A stretch of 64,000 nucleotides of DNA, taken from the NCBI GenBank assembly GCA_035772405.1, contig JAYKKM010000114.1, positions 866,001-930,000 of the forward strand, read 5' to 3'. Below the pieces are notes generated by a model. The model was not told where the DNA came from. It searched no databases and was given only the letters and a program-made list of their open reading frames with translations. The position numbers were made by a program, and so were the translations under genes. This DNA comes from Chrysogorgia sp. JL179-B06 (lineage: Eukaryota; Cnidaria; Anthozoa; Scleralcyonacea; Chrysogorgiidae). Every line of letters begins with the position of its first letter. The stretch's first letter is position 1. This document shows, piece by piece, positions 22,297 to 34,934 of the stretch.

Positions 22297-22884
22297 ATGC
22301 AGTTTAAGTTAGTGAGATGGAATGTTTACATGGAAAACCTGCTTCTTGCTCCACAACGAAAAATGGTTCATTCTGGTTTTGTGGACAGAAACCTAGCTGC
22401 GGGTTTATCTGCTCCGAGGACGACGGATGTCTTTCAAAAAGCCCTGGTGATGTGGAGAAACACCAGCATGGAACAGCCTAAGTGTCAGGAACACCATAAA
22501 CCGGCAAAGTTTCGTGTTATGAAGGATCTGATGAAACCTAGTTACGGTAGACCGTACTTTACGTGCGCAGCTCGTGAAAATCCGTGTTCCCTATGGATGT
22601 GGGCTGACGAAAATCAAGTCGAGAAACCGAATTGCCATCACGGACAGCAAAGCTCCATGAAGAAAGTGAAAAAGGAGGGTCCTACACATATTACACACAC
22701 ACACATTACACACACACACATATTACACACACACACACACATATTACACACACACACGTATTACACACACACACATATTACACACACACATATATTACAC
22801 ACACACATATTACACACACACACACATATTACACACACACACATATTACACACACACACAAGAAGTGATGAGGGCAATTTGTGA
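22297..22884 (+). CDS. GRF-type zinc-finger protein with microsatellite-derived tail
   Basis: Translation starts at ATG 22297, downstream of a TATA-like GAGAATATAAATTG. The GRF finger covers about residues 65-110: PKCQEHHKPAKF, then SYGRPYFTCAA and NPCSLWMWADE. It supplies Cys-x2-His, the G-R-x-Y/F-C centre and the final Cys...W. GRF fingers bind single-stranded nucleic acid in topoisomerase III, APE2 and NEIL3. A role in element DNA repair or replication would be plausible, by inference. After about residue 130 the frame runs into the CACACATATTA repeat and encodes His-Thr-Ile units, probably expansion noise. The gene lies at the right end of the element, downstream of a core repeat copy at 22187. 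Confidence 0.65.
   Translation: MQFKLVRWNVYMENLLLAPQRKMVHSGFVDRNLAAGLSAPRTTDVFQKALVMWRNTSMEQPKCQEHHKPAKFRVMKDLMKPSYGRPYFTCAARENPCSLWMWADENQVEKPNCHHGQQSSMKKVKKEGPTHITHTHITHTHILHTHTHILHTHTYYTHTHITHTHILHTHILHTHTHITHTHILHTHTRSDEGNL
22680..22862 (+). repeat. (CACACATATTA)n minisatellite
   Basis: About a dozen variants of an (AC)n unit interrupted by ATATTAC. The array overlaps the 3' end of the GRF gene and keeps its frame open. Confidence 0.95.
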
Positions 22885-23099
22885 AACTTTGAAAACACAA
22901 GTGAAATTAAACCTTAATTATATTCATAAATAACTTATTCATCAATAACTTAGCTATGCACATCAACAACATGAGAAAGCCAACTAAATGTCAAAACCAA
23001 GCATGAAAAACAATCCACTGAAAGTAAACGGTACATTACAACCAACTATATAGAGTTAAGAGAACAGGGGAGCTTTTTGCTCTGCACTTTTAGTACAAA

Positions 23100-26000
23100 T
23101 TTTATTCTTCGTTTTGATACTTGAGTCCCAAAAACCTCATCCAAATATCTCTATGGTAGGTAAAGCAATATCCAAGAAGAAATTCATCTGGATTACCTCG
23201 ACACCCACGAAACCCGAGTACTCCGCCATCTTGCAAGTTAAAGGCTGGAATACAACTGCTTAACTCTACTCTAGTCGCTTCGTATTTGGTCTTATTAGCT
23301 GGAGACGTAAGCTTAAATCCTGGGCCTGTTAAAGATTCGTGCAAGTTATGTCTTAAAGGATGCCGTAAAAATCAAAAAGCAGTTCAATGCGACGAGTGTG
23401 ACTTTTGGTTTCATGCTAAATGTCTTGGTATTACAAACAACGATTATGCTGACCTTTGTAAACCTTCTACAAATTGGTCTTGTACTACGTGTTTATTTCC
23501 TGGCTCGATATCACCCGATAAAAACTTATCTGCTAAATCAGATGGCCAACAATTAAATAACAACGTGACAGCAAATACTTCTTTCTGGCCGAAACTTCGT
23601 CGTGGACTTAGTGTCGCCCACCTGAATGTAAACCGACTTTATAACAAAATGAACTCAACCAGAGATTTGGTGGCCCAAACTTCGCTGGATATCCTAGGAC
23701 TATCAGAAACTTGGCTAACATCGGACATTCTGGACAGTGAAATATCAATTCAAGGTTATTCTATCTTAAGGAAAGACAGGAATAGCGGTAAGCAAGGTGG
23801 TGGGATTGTTGTTTTTGTGCGTGAAAATTTGCATGTTTCACTAAGAAGCGATTTGTCAATAGATGGCATTGAAGCTGTTTGGATTGAACTGAAACGACCG
23901 AAATGCAAGCCTATGGTTATAGGTTCCATCTATAGACCTCCTGATAAAGATGCTGATCAATTTATTACTGCAATGGATAGTATGTTGAACGTTATAGATA
24001 TGTCAAAAACCGAGCTGGTTATTTTGGGTGATTTCAACATTGACTTTGGCCCCCGGAGGGATAAGCGCTTACAAAAAACTTTGCGAACATTTCTTGCTGC
24101 TAATGACTTAAAACAATTAGTAACAAAACCAACCAGGATATGCGAATCTTCAGAAACAACAATAGACTTAATATGTGTTAACAATGAACATAGAGTTGTC
24201 CAGTGGGAGGTCATTAATATGTCAATTAGTGACCACGGTATTGTTCTTTGTGTTCTCAAGAGTGGTGTGCCCAAATTACCTCCCTGCATACATGAAACGC
24301 GTTCGTATAAGAACTATAGAAAAGAAGCCTTTGTTAATGATTTAAGAAATGTACCTTGGAATGTTCTTGATGCAACGGAATCAATTGATGATGCGCTGCC
24401 CCTATGCGATCGTGACTTTCGTCACCGCAAAGCTAGTAAAACTAACTCTCAATATCACTGGGGCATGTATAAGAAGTTACCAAATTGTGCGAATCGGGAA
24501 GAGCGTAAGTTGAAGTCGGCCTATTTTTGTCAATTGATCGAAGACTCGAAATCTGATGGATCTCGAATGTGGAAAGCTTTAAAGCAAGTACTACCTTCGG
24601 TAAAGTCCAAAACTATTAACAGTATCCAGTCGAATAAAACGCTCTTCACTAAAACCGTTGATGTAGTCGAAATCCTTAACAAACATTTTGTAACCATCGG
24701 CCAGAAATTAGCTCAAGTTTTTGGAAAAAACGATTGTCAACTCACGTTTGAATCCAAAACTGATGCGCAATTTAGTCTATATAGTGTCTCTGAAAGATTT
24801 GTCATGACTGAGCTTCGTAGTTTGAAAACAAATAAGGCTATTGGTCTGGATAAGATCAGTGCTAGACTCCTGAAAGATGCCTCTGACGTTATTGCTCCAG
24901 TTATTCAAAAACTGATCAATATGTCAATTACTCAATGCTGTTTTCCTAATTTATGGAAATCAGCTAAATGCAACAAACTGTCATAATTACAGACCGATTT
25001 CCATCTTGCCTACCGTGAGTAAAATTCTGGAACGAGCTGTGAAGTCGCAGCTCTATAGTTATCTCGAGGAAAATAGCCTTCTATACGCCCAACAATCTGG
25101 TTTCAGATCGAAGAGATCAACATCTACCACTCTTTTTCAGCTGACAGATGCACTACTACATAATATGGACAAAGGGCAAGTCACTGGGGTGGTGTACCTT
25201 GATTTTAAAAAGGCGTTTGATACCGTGAACCATTCGTTGCTTTTACGAAAGCTCAGCGCCTACGGTGTGGATTCTAAGTGTGTCAAGTGGTTTCGATCCT
25301 ATCTCACTCATCGTACACAATGCACTACTATTGGAGAGATCTCTTCCACTCAACGATCGGTTACTATTGGGGTTCCGCAGGGCACTGTGTTGGGACCGTT
25401 GCTTTTTCTAGTATATATAAACGATATGCCTGAATGCTTGAAACATACAAAGGCATCTCTATTTGCCGATGACACAGTGGTGTATTGTACGGGATCAACG
25501 CGACTTGAATTACAGGAAAAGCTAAATGATGATCTCTCTCGCATAAAGGGCTGGTTGAACAATCACAGGCTTACCATAAACACCAAGAAGTCCCAATTTA
25601 TGATCATTGGTTCTTCACAACGGACCAAAGCCTTCGAATCTATGAAGTTGTATATCGATGAAGACGAGCTTGAAAAAGTCACCTCATATAAGTATCTTGG
25701 TGTTGTAATTAGTGAAACCGTTAATTGGTCTGAACACATTGAAATTATTCAAAAGAAAGTACTCCAAAGACTTGGCGTGTTAAGAAGAATCAAGCACCTA
25801 CTACCTCAAAGCACTCGTGAAGTTGTTGTTAATACTCTTATTCTACCGCTTTTGGATTATGGAGATCTTGTCTGGGGCGATAAAGCGAATGACACCTTGA
25901 TGAATTCTCTCCAAGTACTACAAAATAAAGCTGCTCAAGAGATACTAAATATGTGGAAGGACGACTCGAGTACGATGGCCCTGCAATTGCTGAACTGGAA

Positions 26001-26472
26001 ACCATTAAAACTCAGACGGAAATTCCATCGATGCCAGTTTGTGTACAAATCAATCGAGAATAATTCAGTTGACTTTAAATTTGATAACTGCTGTGGCAAT
26101 GAGGTCCATTCATATAACACAAGAAATAAAGGTCATCTTAGACTACCTGCCATAAATACTCATTGGGGACAATTAAGAACAAATTGTCATTTTATTAAGG
26201 ATTGGAACATTTTACCTGAATCAGTAACTAAAGCTGAGACAAAAACAAGTTTTAAATTTAAGTATTGGAACTTATATTCGTAGTTTTTATTTTAATTGTT
26301 TGGAACTTGGAATTTTTATTTGTAATTTTTTATAGTTTTATGTATTATTGCGTATTTGTTTAGCTAAATGTAGACTTTAATGAATGTATTTTAATCTGAG
26401 GGCCTGCATGAAAAACACTTTCGGGTGATTGTGGCACCCTCGTAAAATATCTTAATAACAATAACAATAACA
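23100..26472 (+). mobile_element. Non-LTR retrotransposon (L2/CR1-like), near full length
   Basis: A PHD finger, endonuclease and reverse transcriptase run in that order on one strand. The 3' UTR (26284-26472) ends in a GCCTGCATGAAAAACACTTT hairpin region and an AATAAC microsatellite. Such simple tails are typical of L2/CR1 elements. The 5' end is not defined. The reading frame continues upstream of 23286 to about 23200. Confidence 0.85.
23286..26283 (+). pseudogene. LINE ORF: PHD finger, endonuclease, reverse transcriptase
   Basis: The first frame (to 24986) has GDVSLNPGP, then a PHD finger (CKLCLKGC...CDECDFWFHAKC). The apurinic-type endonuclease follows with AHLNVNRL, LSETWLT, GSIYRPPD, ILGDFNIDF and the catalytic SDHGIVL. 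After a small deletion and frameshift at about 24985-25005 the second frame gives YLDFKKAFDTVNH (RT motif A), GVPQGTVLGPLLF (motif B) and LFADDTVVY (motif C), plus the thumb and a C-terminal region ending at the stop at 26281-26283. The protein nicks target DNA and copies its own RNA there. The deletion removes the start of the RT domain, so this copy cannot move by itself. Confidence 0.9.
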
Positions 26473-27227
26473 ATTTACACGTAAAACAACATAATAACTT
26501 AAGTGTTTCCTGCTGCTGTCTCAACCAATCAGGTACAAGTAATTTTGCCCTCAATTTAGGAAAAATGCTCTCATTAGCCAATTATATTCGAGTAATTTTG
26601 CCCTCTATGTGATTATCCTATATACTGTACAGTGCTGGTAGTTTAGGGTGTAAAAACATGCAGACTATAGCTGTATTTATGACCTGGACTACAATTTTGT
26701 AGTATAAACAAGCATTACTGTATACTGGTACGATGTTCTAGCAGTTCGTGATGGAAAAACAATCCGGTAAAATATTATTAAAAAATGGACTTATATTTAA
26801 TATATCGTCGCTGACGTGGAAAAATTGCGTAAGTCGAATTTTGGCAATTTGGGATTTTTTATCCTATATAGGGGAAAAGACACTCCGGATCCGATGGTGA
26901 CATCAGTTTTTTTGTCAGCTGTCTAACTAAGCTAAAAGGTTAAATGAAAATGGCGTAAGTCGGAAATCACAAGTTGCATAACTTTTTTGAAGGTGTAAAG
27001 GTTGTAAAATTGCATAACTCGAGAACAAAGATGGCGTATGTTTTGGAGAAGGTAAGTCTTCACTCTTTATCTTCTTTTCTCAGTAAACCCATTAGTATAA
27101 TTGCAAAGAATTGTAATACTTACATTTTGTTTGGATAAAACGTTTTTCGAATCCCGTTTATTCATCACTGCAGCAATGAATATATAATTTTTCGGCAAGC
27201 GACTTGTTTACCTACACCAACACCTAC
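26473..27227. other. Non-coding gap between two LINE fragments
   Basis: No gene seen. Contains AT-rich sequence and two short GTAAGTCG-like repeats near 26830-26960. Confidence 0.4.
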
Positions 27228-27535
27228 AGCGTGCAACCTTGGAGCAATATTCGATAACCATTTACAGATGACACAGCATGTAAACAACCTATGCAAATCA
27301 GCGTTCTTCTCCATCAGGAACATAGGCAGAATTAGGAAATACCTTGATAGGGAGAATACTGAACGACTGGTCCATGCATTTATAACTTCTAAGGTAGACT
27401 CCTGCAACAGCTTGTTGATTGGACTCCCTGACACGGAAATTGCCAAACTTCAGCGCGTGCAAAACACCGCGGCAAGACTTGTCACAAGAACAAAAAAGTT
27501 TGACCACATTATGCCCATACTCAAATACTGTAATT
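27228..27535 (+). pseudogene. LINE reverse transcriptase C-terminal fragment
   Basis: The frame encodes NLGAIFDNHLQMTQHVNNLC, then SIRNIGRIRKYL and KLQRVQNTAARLVTRTKKFD. This is the post-catalytic thumb region of an L2/CR1-like reverse transcriptase. The start and end are truncated. It differs in sequence from the LINE at 23-26 kb and so is a separate insertion. Confidence 0.75.
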
Positions 27536-27541
27536 TCACGG

Positions 27542-27813
27542 CCGCCATTAAAATCTGCCATCTTGGAAATGTCAGGTCAAAGGGCGCCGGTGACGTCAGA
27601 GTCTCAAGCACGCTTCACGTGTAGTGTTGTTGCAACATATAAACAACGAGATTCCACTAGATTCGGAAGAATTTGACATTTTAAACGCGGTTTGTATATG
27701 CGCTGCTTTGTATTCTATAGTAATTCTATTTGTGTTGACTCGGCTCCTTGAGACTATGACGTCACGAGCGCTTCTCGAATGGATAAAAACAAGATGGCCG
27801 ATTTTAATGGCGG
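27542..27813. mobile_element. MITE-like element with ~70-bp inverted ends
   Basis: The left end CCGCCATTAAAATCTGCCAT and the right end (inverted) CCGCCATTAAAATCGGCCAT match closely. A second matching block (GTGACGTCA-AGTCTCAAG) lies 46 bp further in on each side. The 272-bp unit has no coding capacity. It abuts the LINE fragment that ends at 27535. Confidence 0.75.
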
Positions 27814-30800
27814 ACGTCGATTTAGGACTTTTCAAACGTTTGTAACTCTTCGATTTTTATTCCGTTTCGACTGTAATTTTGTATAAGGGCTACTTTCACA
27901 TTGATAAATACATCCATGAAGAAAAAATGGCATTTTTCGATGACGAATTTTCATCACAGTGGCACTTTAATAAATTATTATTATTACCTGACTGGCGAGC
28001 CAAGTTTGAGCTCGGAAAAATGAATGCTAAAGTAGAAACTTTATTAACAAAATAACACTTTAACATTTATAGAGAGAATAACCAGCTTTTTTCTTGAATT
28101 ATTTCAATTACTAGTACTGTCAAAATAACTAGTACGAAAATTTTTTTAAAAACTTCTTAGTGAATATTATTGTACTGTTTTGAAGATCTGACAAAGCCAA
28201 ATAAGTTCTACAGATATATGTTAGAAAGGTTAGGTTTTTCTCTTCAAATTGTTTTTTTGTTACTTGTATATACCAGATATTATTGCCTCTGTTTGAAAAC
28301 AGTCGATATTTTTCGCGTAATTGATTGCACTACGGGGGGATCTGGGGAAGAAATATCAAGATTGAGAACGGTCAGACACAAACTACCCAACACAAAAAAA
28401 TTGACAACGTTTGTTTCTATATTATATTTATGTTAGTCTGTTTTACGCAATAAAAAATTGGTGTGGAACCGAAAATTTTGAAAAATACGACAGCATAAAC
28501 AATCTGTCTTTTTGTTTCAGAATCATGTCGAACTTCAGTGGTAAATTTCCGATGATTTATGGCAGTCGCTGACTGTATGCCGCACTGAGAATTTAAAATG
28601 AACAAGATGATCAGCCTGACACAGCAGCCTCAGACATAACGATAACCCCCAGGCTCAGTGTCATCTTGCAGAGTTTTACAAGGAAGTGCATCAACGTCTG
28701 TTGACAGAACTTTTTAAGAACCAATAAGCGATGAAGAAAATGGATGCTCAACAGCAGCCTGCTTGACAATGTCCCTTTGCTTTGCCAGTTTGAAGGAGAG
28801 TCTTTCCCACCATTTTAAATGCCGGTACTTACCGAGTTGCAGCCACAGTATCAACTTCCCAAAGTTTCTGTGTTGTAATTGCAAACAATATTCGTTTCAA
28901 GCCGGCTCTTGCAATTAGGTTCATTTATATAGTCAAAATCCAAATACCTTCCCACTTTTGTAAGCTGTTCTCAATTTCAATAATAACGATTGTTTCGCTG
29001 CAATTACAGAAACGTTTTGGCGGATACAGAAGACCAGCTATAACTTACCCAATCTTACCACGCAAATCAATGAATTATATGACATATTTGTGTTTGGTAT
29101 CTATCAACCAGGTAGAAGGTGAAGTACAAACCTATTGCCCATCATTCCCATGATGGATAATGAGTCAGAACCTTTTTCAACAGCACACAAATACTCTACA
29201 AATTGTGTGGTATCATTACAAACAGCGTTTCCAGCTTCCTAAAGAATAACCAGGAAAGCAGGTACCTACTTTTATCAGGTAATTTGTAAGTAGGTTTGTC
29301 CTTCACCAAATAAATCAGATATCTTGTTTTATATTGCTTTACCTTATGATAGATACCTCCACACAAATTTATCTTATCGTTCATTGATTTACAAGTTCTA
29401 GCGGTCTATAGTGTATCACGTCAGTGCATAGGCAGCCCAAATACTTTTATGATTTATTTACGATAAAAAACAGGATTTAAGACGTTCCGGAGGCACATAA
29501 AAACATGTGAAGAAAGCAAAATAGAAGAATTTAGTTCGGTAAGTAAATATTTTTTATTTTTTTTGTGCAAAACAAGCGAGACATTTTAAATAATAAGCAA
29601 GTCAAGTAATATTAAATTGTTTTCCCTTTCATGGCGAAAGTTAAATGTTGCCGAAAATAATTATAATTTAAATTTCTTATTAATTACTTTATAAGAAAAA
29701 AGAGCAAGTTGCAGTTATGGACAACCAGAAACTTGGTGGTTTTTGTTTGGTAAGTTCATATTTTTTCGTAACTTTATAATATACATAAACTAATAGTTAA
29801 GCTAAGTTTTTGTTTCATGAAGACAATGTTTTCGTATATTCAGATTGTTTTTTAAAATACCCAGTGCAGCAACTTAATTTGTATTCGTGCCATCAAAAGG
29901 AATACTTATAAACAAAAAGACAATAGACAGTGATTTATCTGACAACTTGTCATAATTTTGCCGTAAAACTTTTCAATTAGTGCAAAATATGTACAACAAT
30001 AAGCTTAAAGATAGTCACCGAGCGTTGCTATAGCAACACAAACTATAGAGGAATCTAACAAATATTTTGGAGACCGAAGCAGAAAAACAAGTAGGTTTTT
30101 GTCCCTATCAGTTAGCTTAAATATTTCTCGTGAACACAGTCAAAGTTATTGTTTCTCTGATCCTAAATCAAAACTAATCACAAACAAAAGAAAGAAAAAC
30201 GGACAGGTTTTTACCCTGATATTTTTGTCTGTGTCTGTCTGTCAGGCTTTTTGTACTTCTCTTCGGTAACGAAATTTTGCTCTACACATCGACTTTAATA
30301 ATTACAATATTCCATTACAAATAAATTTACCAGTTAGATGATCAACATCATTGACGATAAAATATAACTATATGGGCAGAAAGCACAAACCAGAAAATTA
30401 TCAGACCAAAACACTTCTTCTGCAGTTCAGAAGAATATTTAAACAAGTCAATCGGGTAAAAAATGAACTTCAAGAGATCAAGTTTATATTCCGCATACTG
30501 ACAAAGTTTTCCTGAAGTCCCAAGAAATGAAAACCAACATGTACAGAACTAATAAACAGAAGTTAGACCACAAAGCACAACTATTAAATAAATCGTATTG
30601 AAAGTAGATAAACTATCAATCAAACGGCAACAGCAAACAAAGAAATGTTATGCCATAAGAATGCCATTCAAAAGTTGTGCATTACCTTATTAAAATGTTA
30701 TTTGTCCATTTGGAAAAACAGTAATATTTAAGCTGTTTAGTGTTCAAACACCTCTGCACGTTGAAAACGTTGGAACTGTCGTTTTCAACTGAGATGTTTC

Positions 30801-31766
30801 ATGAAAACAAATATGAGATATGCGCATGATCATTAACCACTACTTCTGGCAGCATACTTTCTTTACGTAAAAAAACTCAATACTAACATTTAATAGCCTG
30901 CAATGAAATTATGAATTTAATTAATTAAATATTAACTAAATTAATTTAATAATTTAATAGTAATAAAAATATATAATATACCCTCTTTAGGGGTGTAATA
31001 TAAAAAATAAGATAATTATTAATGACAATGACAACTTGATAATTGTATAATATCTTTAGGGTGCTTCATGAAGATGCTGTTGTATCTACACAATCAGTTC
31101 TATAAGCAGCTTTAAGAGAAAAACAGAAGGCTTCTTCGTGTTTATTGGGGGAAATTATCCAAGAAATTTGGCAGGGAAGGGTAAAAAAAGAATATTCTAC
31201 ACAAGAATGCAGTTACACACATAGACACTTAGAAAAGCACTCGTTAACCATCAACGACCTCAATGACAACACCATACAAAAGATCCAATCACTGTGATCT
31301 GCTCACAAAGGATGGTTTAACTCTTCAAATGGTGACCACAAGTCGTTAACATTGGTAAAATTCCTTTTTTCAGAAGGAGGAAAAGAGCACATTGCAGTAC
31401 ATGGTCGGTTTGAGCTTGGCATAATATTATTCCAAGTCCTAAGCTGACGTTAAGCACTTACGGTCATGCGTTAAGCGTAAATGATATTAATAATAATATA
31501 ATAATAAAAGTCTTTATTGAAATAGACAGCGCAACATACGTGCGAGTTTACAGGAATATCATGCAATGTAGATTATAGCTTATTCTTAAACAAAATTAAA
31601 AAGACATCTATTTACAAAGACGCATTTAAAACGCTCTGTACATACACATGGTAAGATAAATTTGTGACCACGATCGCGTAACATTCTAGTACGTTCTAGG
31701 GGGAGAAGTTCATAGAGACAATGATCGATTTCCAAAGTCTCATGTCCCTGTCCTTAATTACATCCA
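27814..31766. other. Gene-poor AT-rich stretch
   Basis: No coding region supported by more than an isolated short frame was found on either strand. A perfect 14-bp palindrome, GTTGCTATAGCAAC, at 30024-30037 fits the RFX X-box consensus. No gene was seen next to it. Confidence 0.4.
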
Positions 31767-32123
31767 ATGAATGAAGGATCCAATGAATGTGAGCTATCTC
31801 TTGGTGAAATTGACAATGCAATGTCTCTCGTAGAGTCAATACTTCCCTGCTTAGGCCAAGTTATCTCAGATGAAAGCGAGAACAGTCTTTTTAAAGTACC
31901 CATTGTCAATTCAAGAAGTATGAGCGTTTATTCCAAAGATCTTGGAAATCAACCCAGGCTGATTTCTTCGTCTTGCCTACTTTTAACCCGCCGTGGTTCC
32001 AATTCATGCCGAAACTGTGTGTATGCATCCAAGATTTTACGTAACCGAGAAAATAAGCGAAAGGCAAAGACTTCTGACATTCCAGACAAGAAGTGCAATC
32101 TTCGTTTTTTAGATACACGGTGA
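31767..32123 (+). pseudogene. Unrecognised coding remnant with C-x2-C knuckle
   Basis: A 118-residue frame from ATG 31767. It is helical at first (IDNAMSLVESILPCLGQVI), then contains NSCRNCVYASKILRNRENKR, a Cys-x2-Cys followed by a basic stretch as in element DNA-binding regions. A stop follows RFLDTR. A further basic stretch (32150-32220) continues in another frame. Family not recognised. Confidence 0.25.
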
Positions 32124-33114
32124 CTCGAAGAAAGTAACAGAATTCAGAGGAAAAAGATTAAAAACAATGTTCAGCGGGATGCTCGCCTGGAAGCTGACAA
32201 CGGAATAGAGTTTGTCAAAGAAGATAACCTTGTTAATTAATACTCTGAAGATGTTGCACATTAGTAACAAAATGTTATTTTTTTACTTGTCCCTTTATTA
32301 TGGCACTATTAAGAATTTGGAGCTGGGCTTACAGTATATTCATCATTATACAACTTTCACACTAGTACAATTAAAACAATAAAAAGTTCCACATTAAGAT
32401 TGTTATTTATTTAGCTTATTTTTCCTTTTTTCCAACTTGATCTTCTTTTTTAGCAGATCACATCCCTGCTAATTACAGCTAATGCGTATGTCTGCCCATG
32501 CTCTGCAGTAATTTATCCCCATATATCTGTTTGATGCATTCTAATAGAAAGACAGAACAAAAGTCTCTTAAAATAGGTTTGATTGCTCTCACAAAATGAT
32601 ATACATATAGAATACATCAAAACAAAGAGGGTAGGTATAAAATAAGCTACTTTCGACAAACTAAAGTTTAATGTTGCAGTCAGTCAGTCTTTAAATTAAC
32701 CAGATTACTAAAGTCTGACCAATAATAAAACAGGAAATCATAACCTTTCCCATAAACACTATTTTTTCTCTCAGAAGTTTTCATTCAAAATATTTATCTA
32801 CAGTAGTATTTAATGCCACACAAGTTGATCGTCTAGGTACATGCAAGTCTTGAGAAAGACTGATTGTGGTGAATGAGCCAATTAGACAACTGCTCTTAGG
32901 GAAGGTTTCAATGGCCCTAAAGCAAACTTGACCCCACCAACATTCTTTCTCAAGACTACACTAATCTGCATGCATACAAGAGACAATTGGCACTTCATGC
33001 ATGTGGTGCATGCATGTAGTGCATTCATGCAATAAAACTGCTGCATCCTCACATAACAAGTATCAGTGTTTTGTGAACAGTGTTACCAAGATCCTGGGAA
33101 AACTCTGAACTTAC

Positions 33115-34642
33115 TTTTCAAGATTTCAATTTGTTGCAGATCCAGCTCCTTTTTTACTCCTTTGGCATTTACTGGGCCAATCATGCCAGCTATTAATTGC
33201 TCCTCATTGAATGAAGTACAAAGAACCCTTAATGCGTACTTTTTTGATAGTTTGGGCTAACTGGACAAAGAAAGTAGCTCTATCCCCTCATACACCTAAC
33301 TGAATGAAATAAACGTAAATAATACAAACAATAATTGCCATTAGATTGCAATTTAGTAGATACATTTGTAAGTTATAGCTATTAACTAATTTAACTCGCT
33401 GACAGATTTATTGAATATCTCAATGTTTAATTGCTATTACTGGTTTTGACTGGCTTCAATGGTTCACGTTTGTTGAAACAGGTTAAAGTTTATTCGAATA
33501 CATGTAAGCCAGAGCGATGAAAGTGCAACTGGAGGCAATCATTGAGTAATTAGAGGCAATTATATCTCGGTTTTGTTTTGTTTTCAAGCAACCATTCCTA
33601 ACCTATGAGCAAAAATATTTCAATTAACAGTCATTGTCAAACCTAAGTTGTGCAATGAACACTTAATGTTTATTTAAGCCTTACCAATGCTTCTGAGTTG
33701 GTCGATTGCTCTTCGTTATCACCAGAAGCAGAAACACTGCAAATTGAATGTGAATCCTGAAATACAGTAAATAAAACAAATAAGCCTACTATAGACTTTT
33801 AGTAAGCCCCCTCCCCAATTTGAAAGGCAAGAAATAGACCCTATATTAGACACAACAGTCATTCTTATATATATATAATATATATTTATTTCATAGTACA
33901 CAGTCCATATTTCAATTTTAACCTTTGACATTTGTGCACTTGGACTCGATGAGGAAGTCCTAGAAACTTTAGGTGTAGATGCATGTTGTGGAGCTTTCAT
34001 GTGGGTCAAGGTGCTATCCTTCTGTCTTTCAACTGCTGCACTTAGCAGACCAACTTGTCATAAACTTGAGTAGTAGAAAGGACAAACTATAGAAACAAAA
34101 AGGACCTTTATGCAAAAAATGAGAAATCTAAAACGGTCATGCATTGCAATCAAATGTGTGGAAAATACATGTAACTTAGGTGGAACAAAGATTATGGAAA
34201 CTATAAATACTTGTGTCCAGAATGTCCATAAAATTTAGCTTTTTATCAAGTGCTTTGATGCTGTCATTAGTAGATGTATCAACTTCAATATATAATATCT
34301 TCATCTGCCTGTTCTTCTCTGAAATAACGTCAACATATATAATTCAAATAAATTATTTCAAAATCTACCTAAACTATTGTCAAACACAGACTTATTTGAA
34401 AAGTCAAAATTGATATGGTTTTCATTATCCTGGCAACAAATGTCTTACCTTTTTTCCATAAACAAGTCAAGCTTTTCTTTCTTTTCGAGTTTCTCTGTAC
34501 AAAAAAATATGTATACATCCACTGGCAAAACATCTTTTAAAAAGGTGTCAAACACAACTACAATAATGCATTTGATTTTCTGCATGATTTTTTAATAATA
34601 TATTACCTTTCCATACAGTTGTAGCTGACGAGGCAGAAGGTT
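33115..34642 (-). CDS. Multi-exon gene with coiled-coil exons and a BEN-like exon
   Basis: Short minus-strand exon islands are bounded by good splice signals: 34642-34607, 34494-34449, 34318-34211, 34040-33923, 33736-33685 and 33256-33115. They encode PSASSATTVWK, then EKLEKKEKLDLFMEK, KNRQMKILYIEVDTSTND... and a Ser-rich stretch. The last exon reads KLSKKYALRVLCTSFNEEQL... and ELDLQQIEIL, resembling the first half of a BEN domain, a DNA-binding fold in chromatin proteins. The phases of two junctions do not agree, so the model is incomplete. No second half of the BEN domain was found further on. A host gene is possible, but BEN domains also occur in element proteins. Confidence 0.35.
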
Positions 34643-34934
34643 CTTTATTAAAAACAGTAAATGCAACAGATAATGATGAACTGCATGCGTAGCAGTAACA
34701 TTATTTTATTCATTAATCCAGTTACAGTAAATCCCAGAGTACAAGTATAAAATAATAAATGACAGGGTCATGCAACATAGTTAAAACACCAATTACTGTA
34801 TCACCTTATCTCCGCTCCATGCTGGAATGAGGTTGAGGTTGTAACTGTATATCTGGTTGTTTGTGAATCTGGTTAGAGAATGTTTGGAATATCGTGTTAT
34901 CTTATAGTTCTTCATACCTTTGGAAGAAGTTTGA

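Larger units (their letters stand above)
9327..22885. mobile_element. Decayed Polinton/adintovirus-like element
   Basis: A contiguous virus-like gene set lies between inverted subterminal repeats. From the left: Bcl-2-like remnant, packaging ATPase, a small basic protein, a conserved protein of unknown role, adenain-type protease, double-jelly-roll major capsid protein, amphipathic basic protein, penton-like protein, chromodomain integrase, two small proteins, a protein-primed DNA polymerase, a coiled-coil protein and a GRF zinc-finger protein. Polintons and adintoviruses have this complement. Most genes carry at least one frameshift or stop, so the copy is inactive. Inverted GCGTAGCTACGC-rich blocks at 9327-9457 and 21491-21570 mark the ends. 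If 21570 is the true end, the GRF gene lies outside. No target-site duplication was identified. Confidence 0.85.

Noticed and set aside
22632..22868. Second reading frame through the CACACATATTA array
   Set aside because: Encodes only His-Thr-Tyr/Ile units from a simple repeat and has no independent start or domain.
28170..28436. Plus-strand 88-residue frame
   Set aside because: Low-complexity, AT-driven sequence with no domain or splice context.
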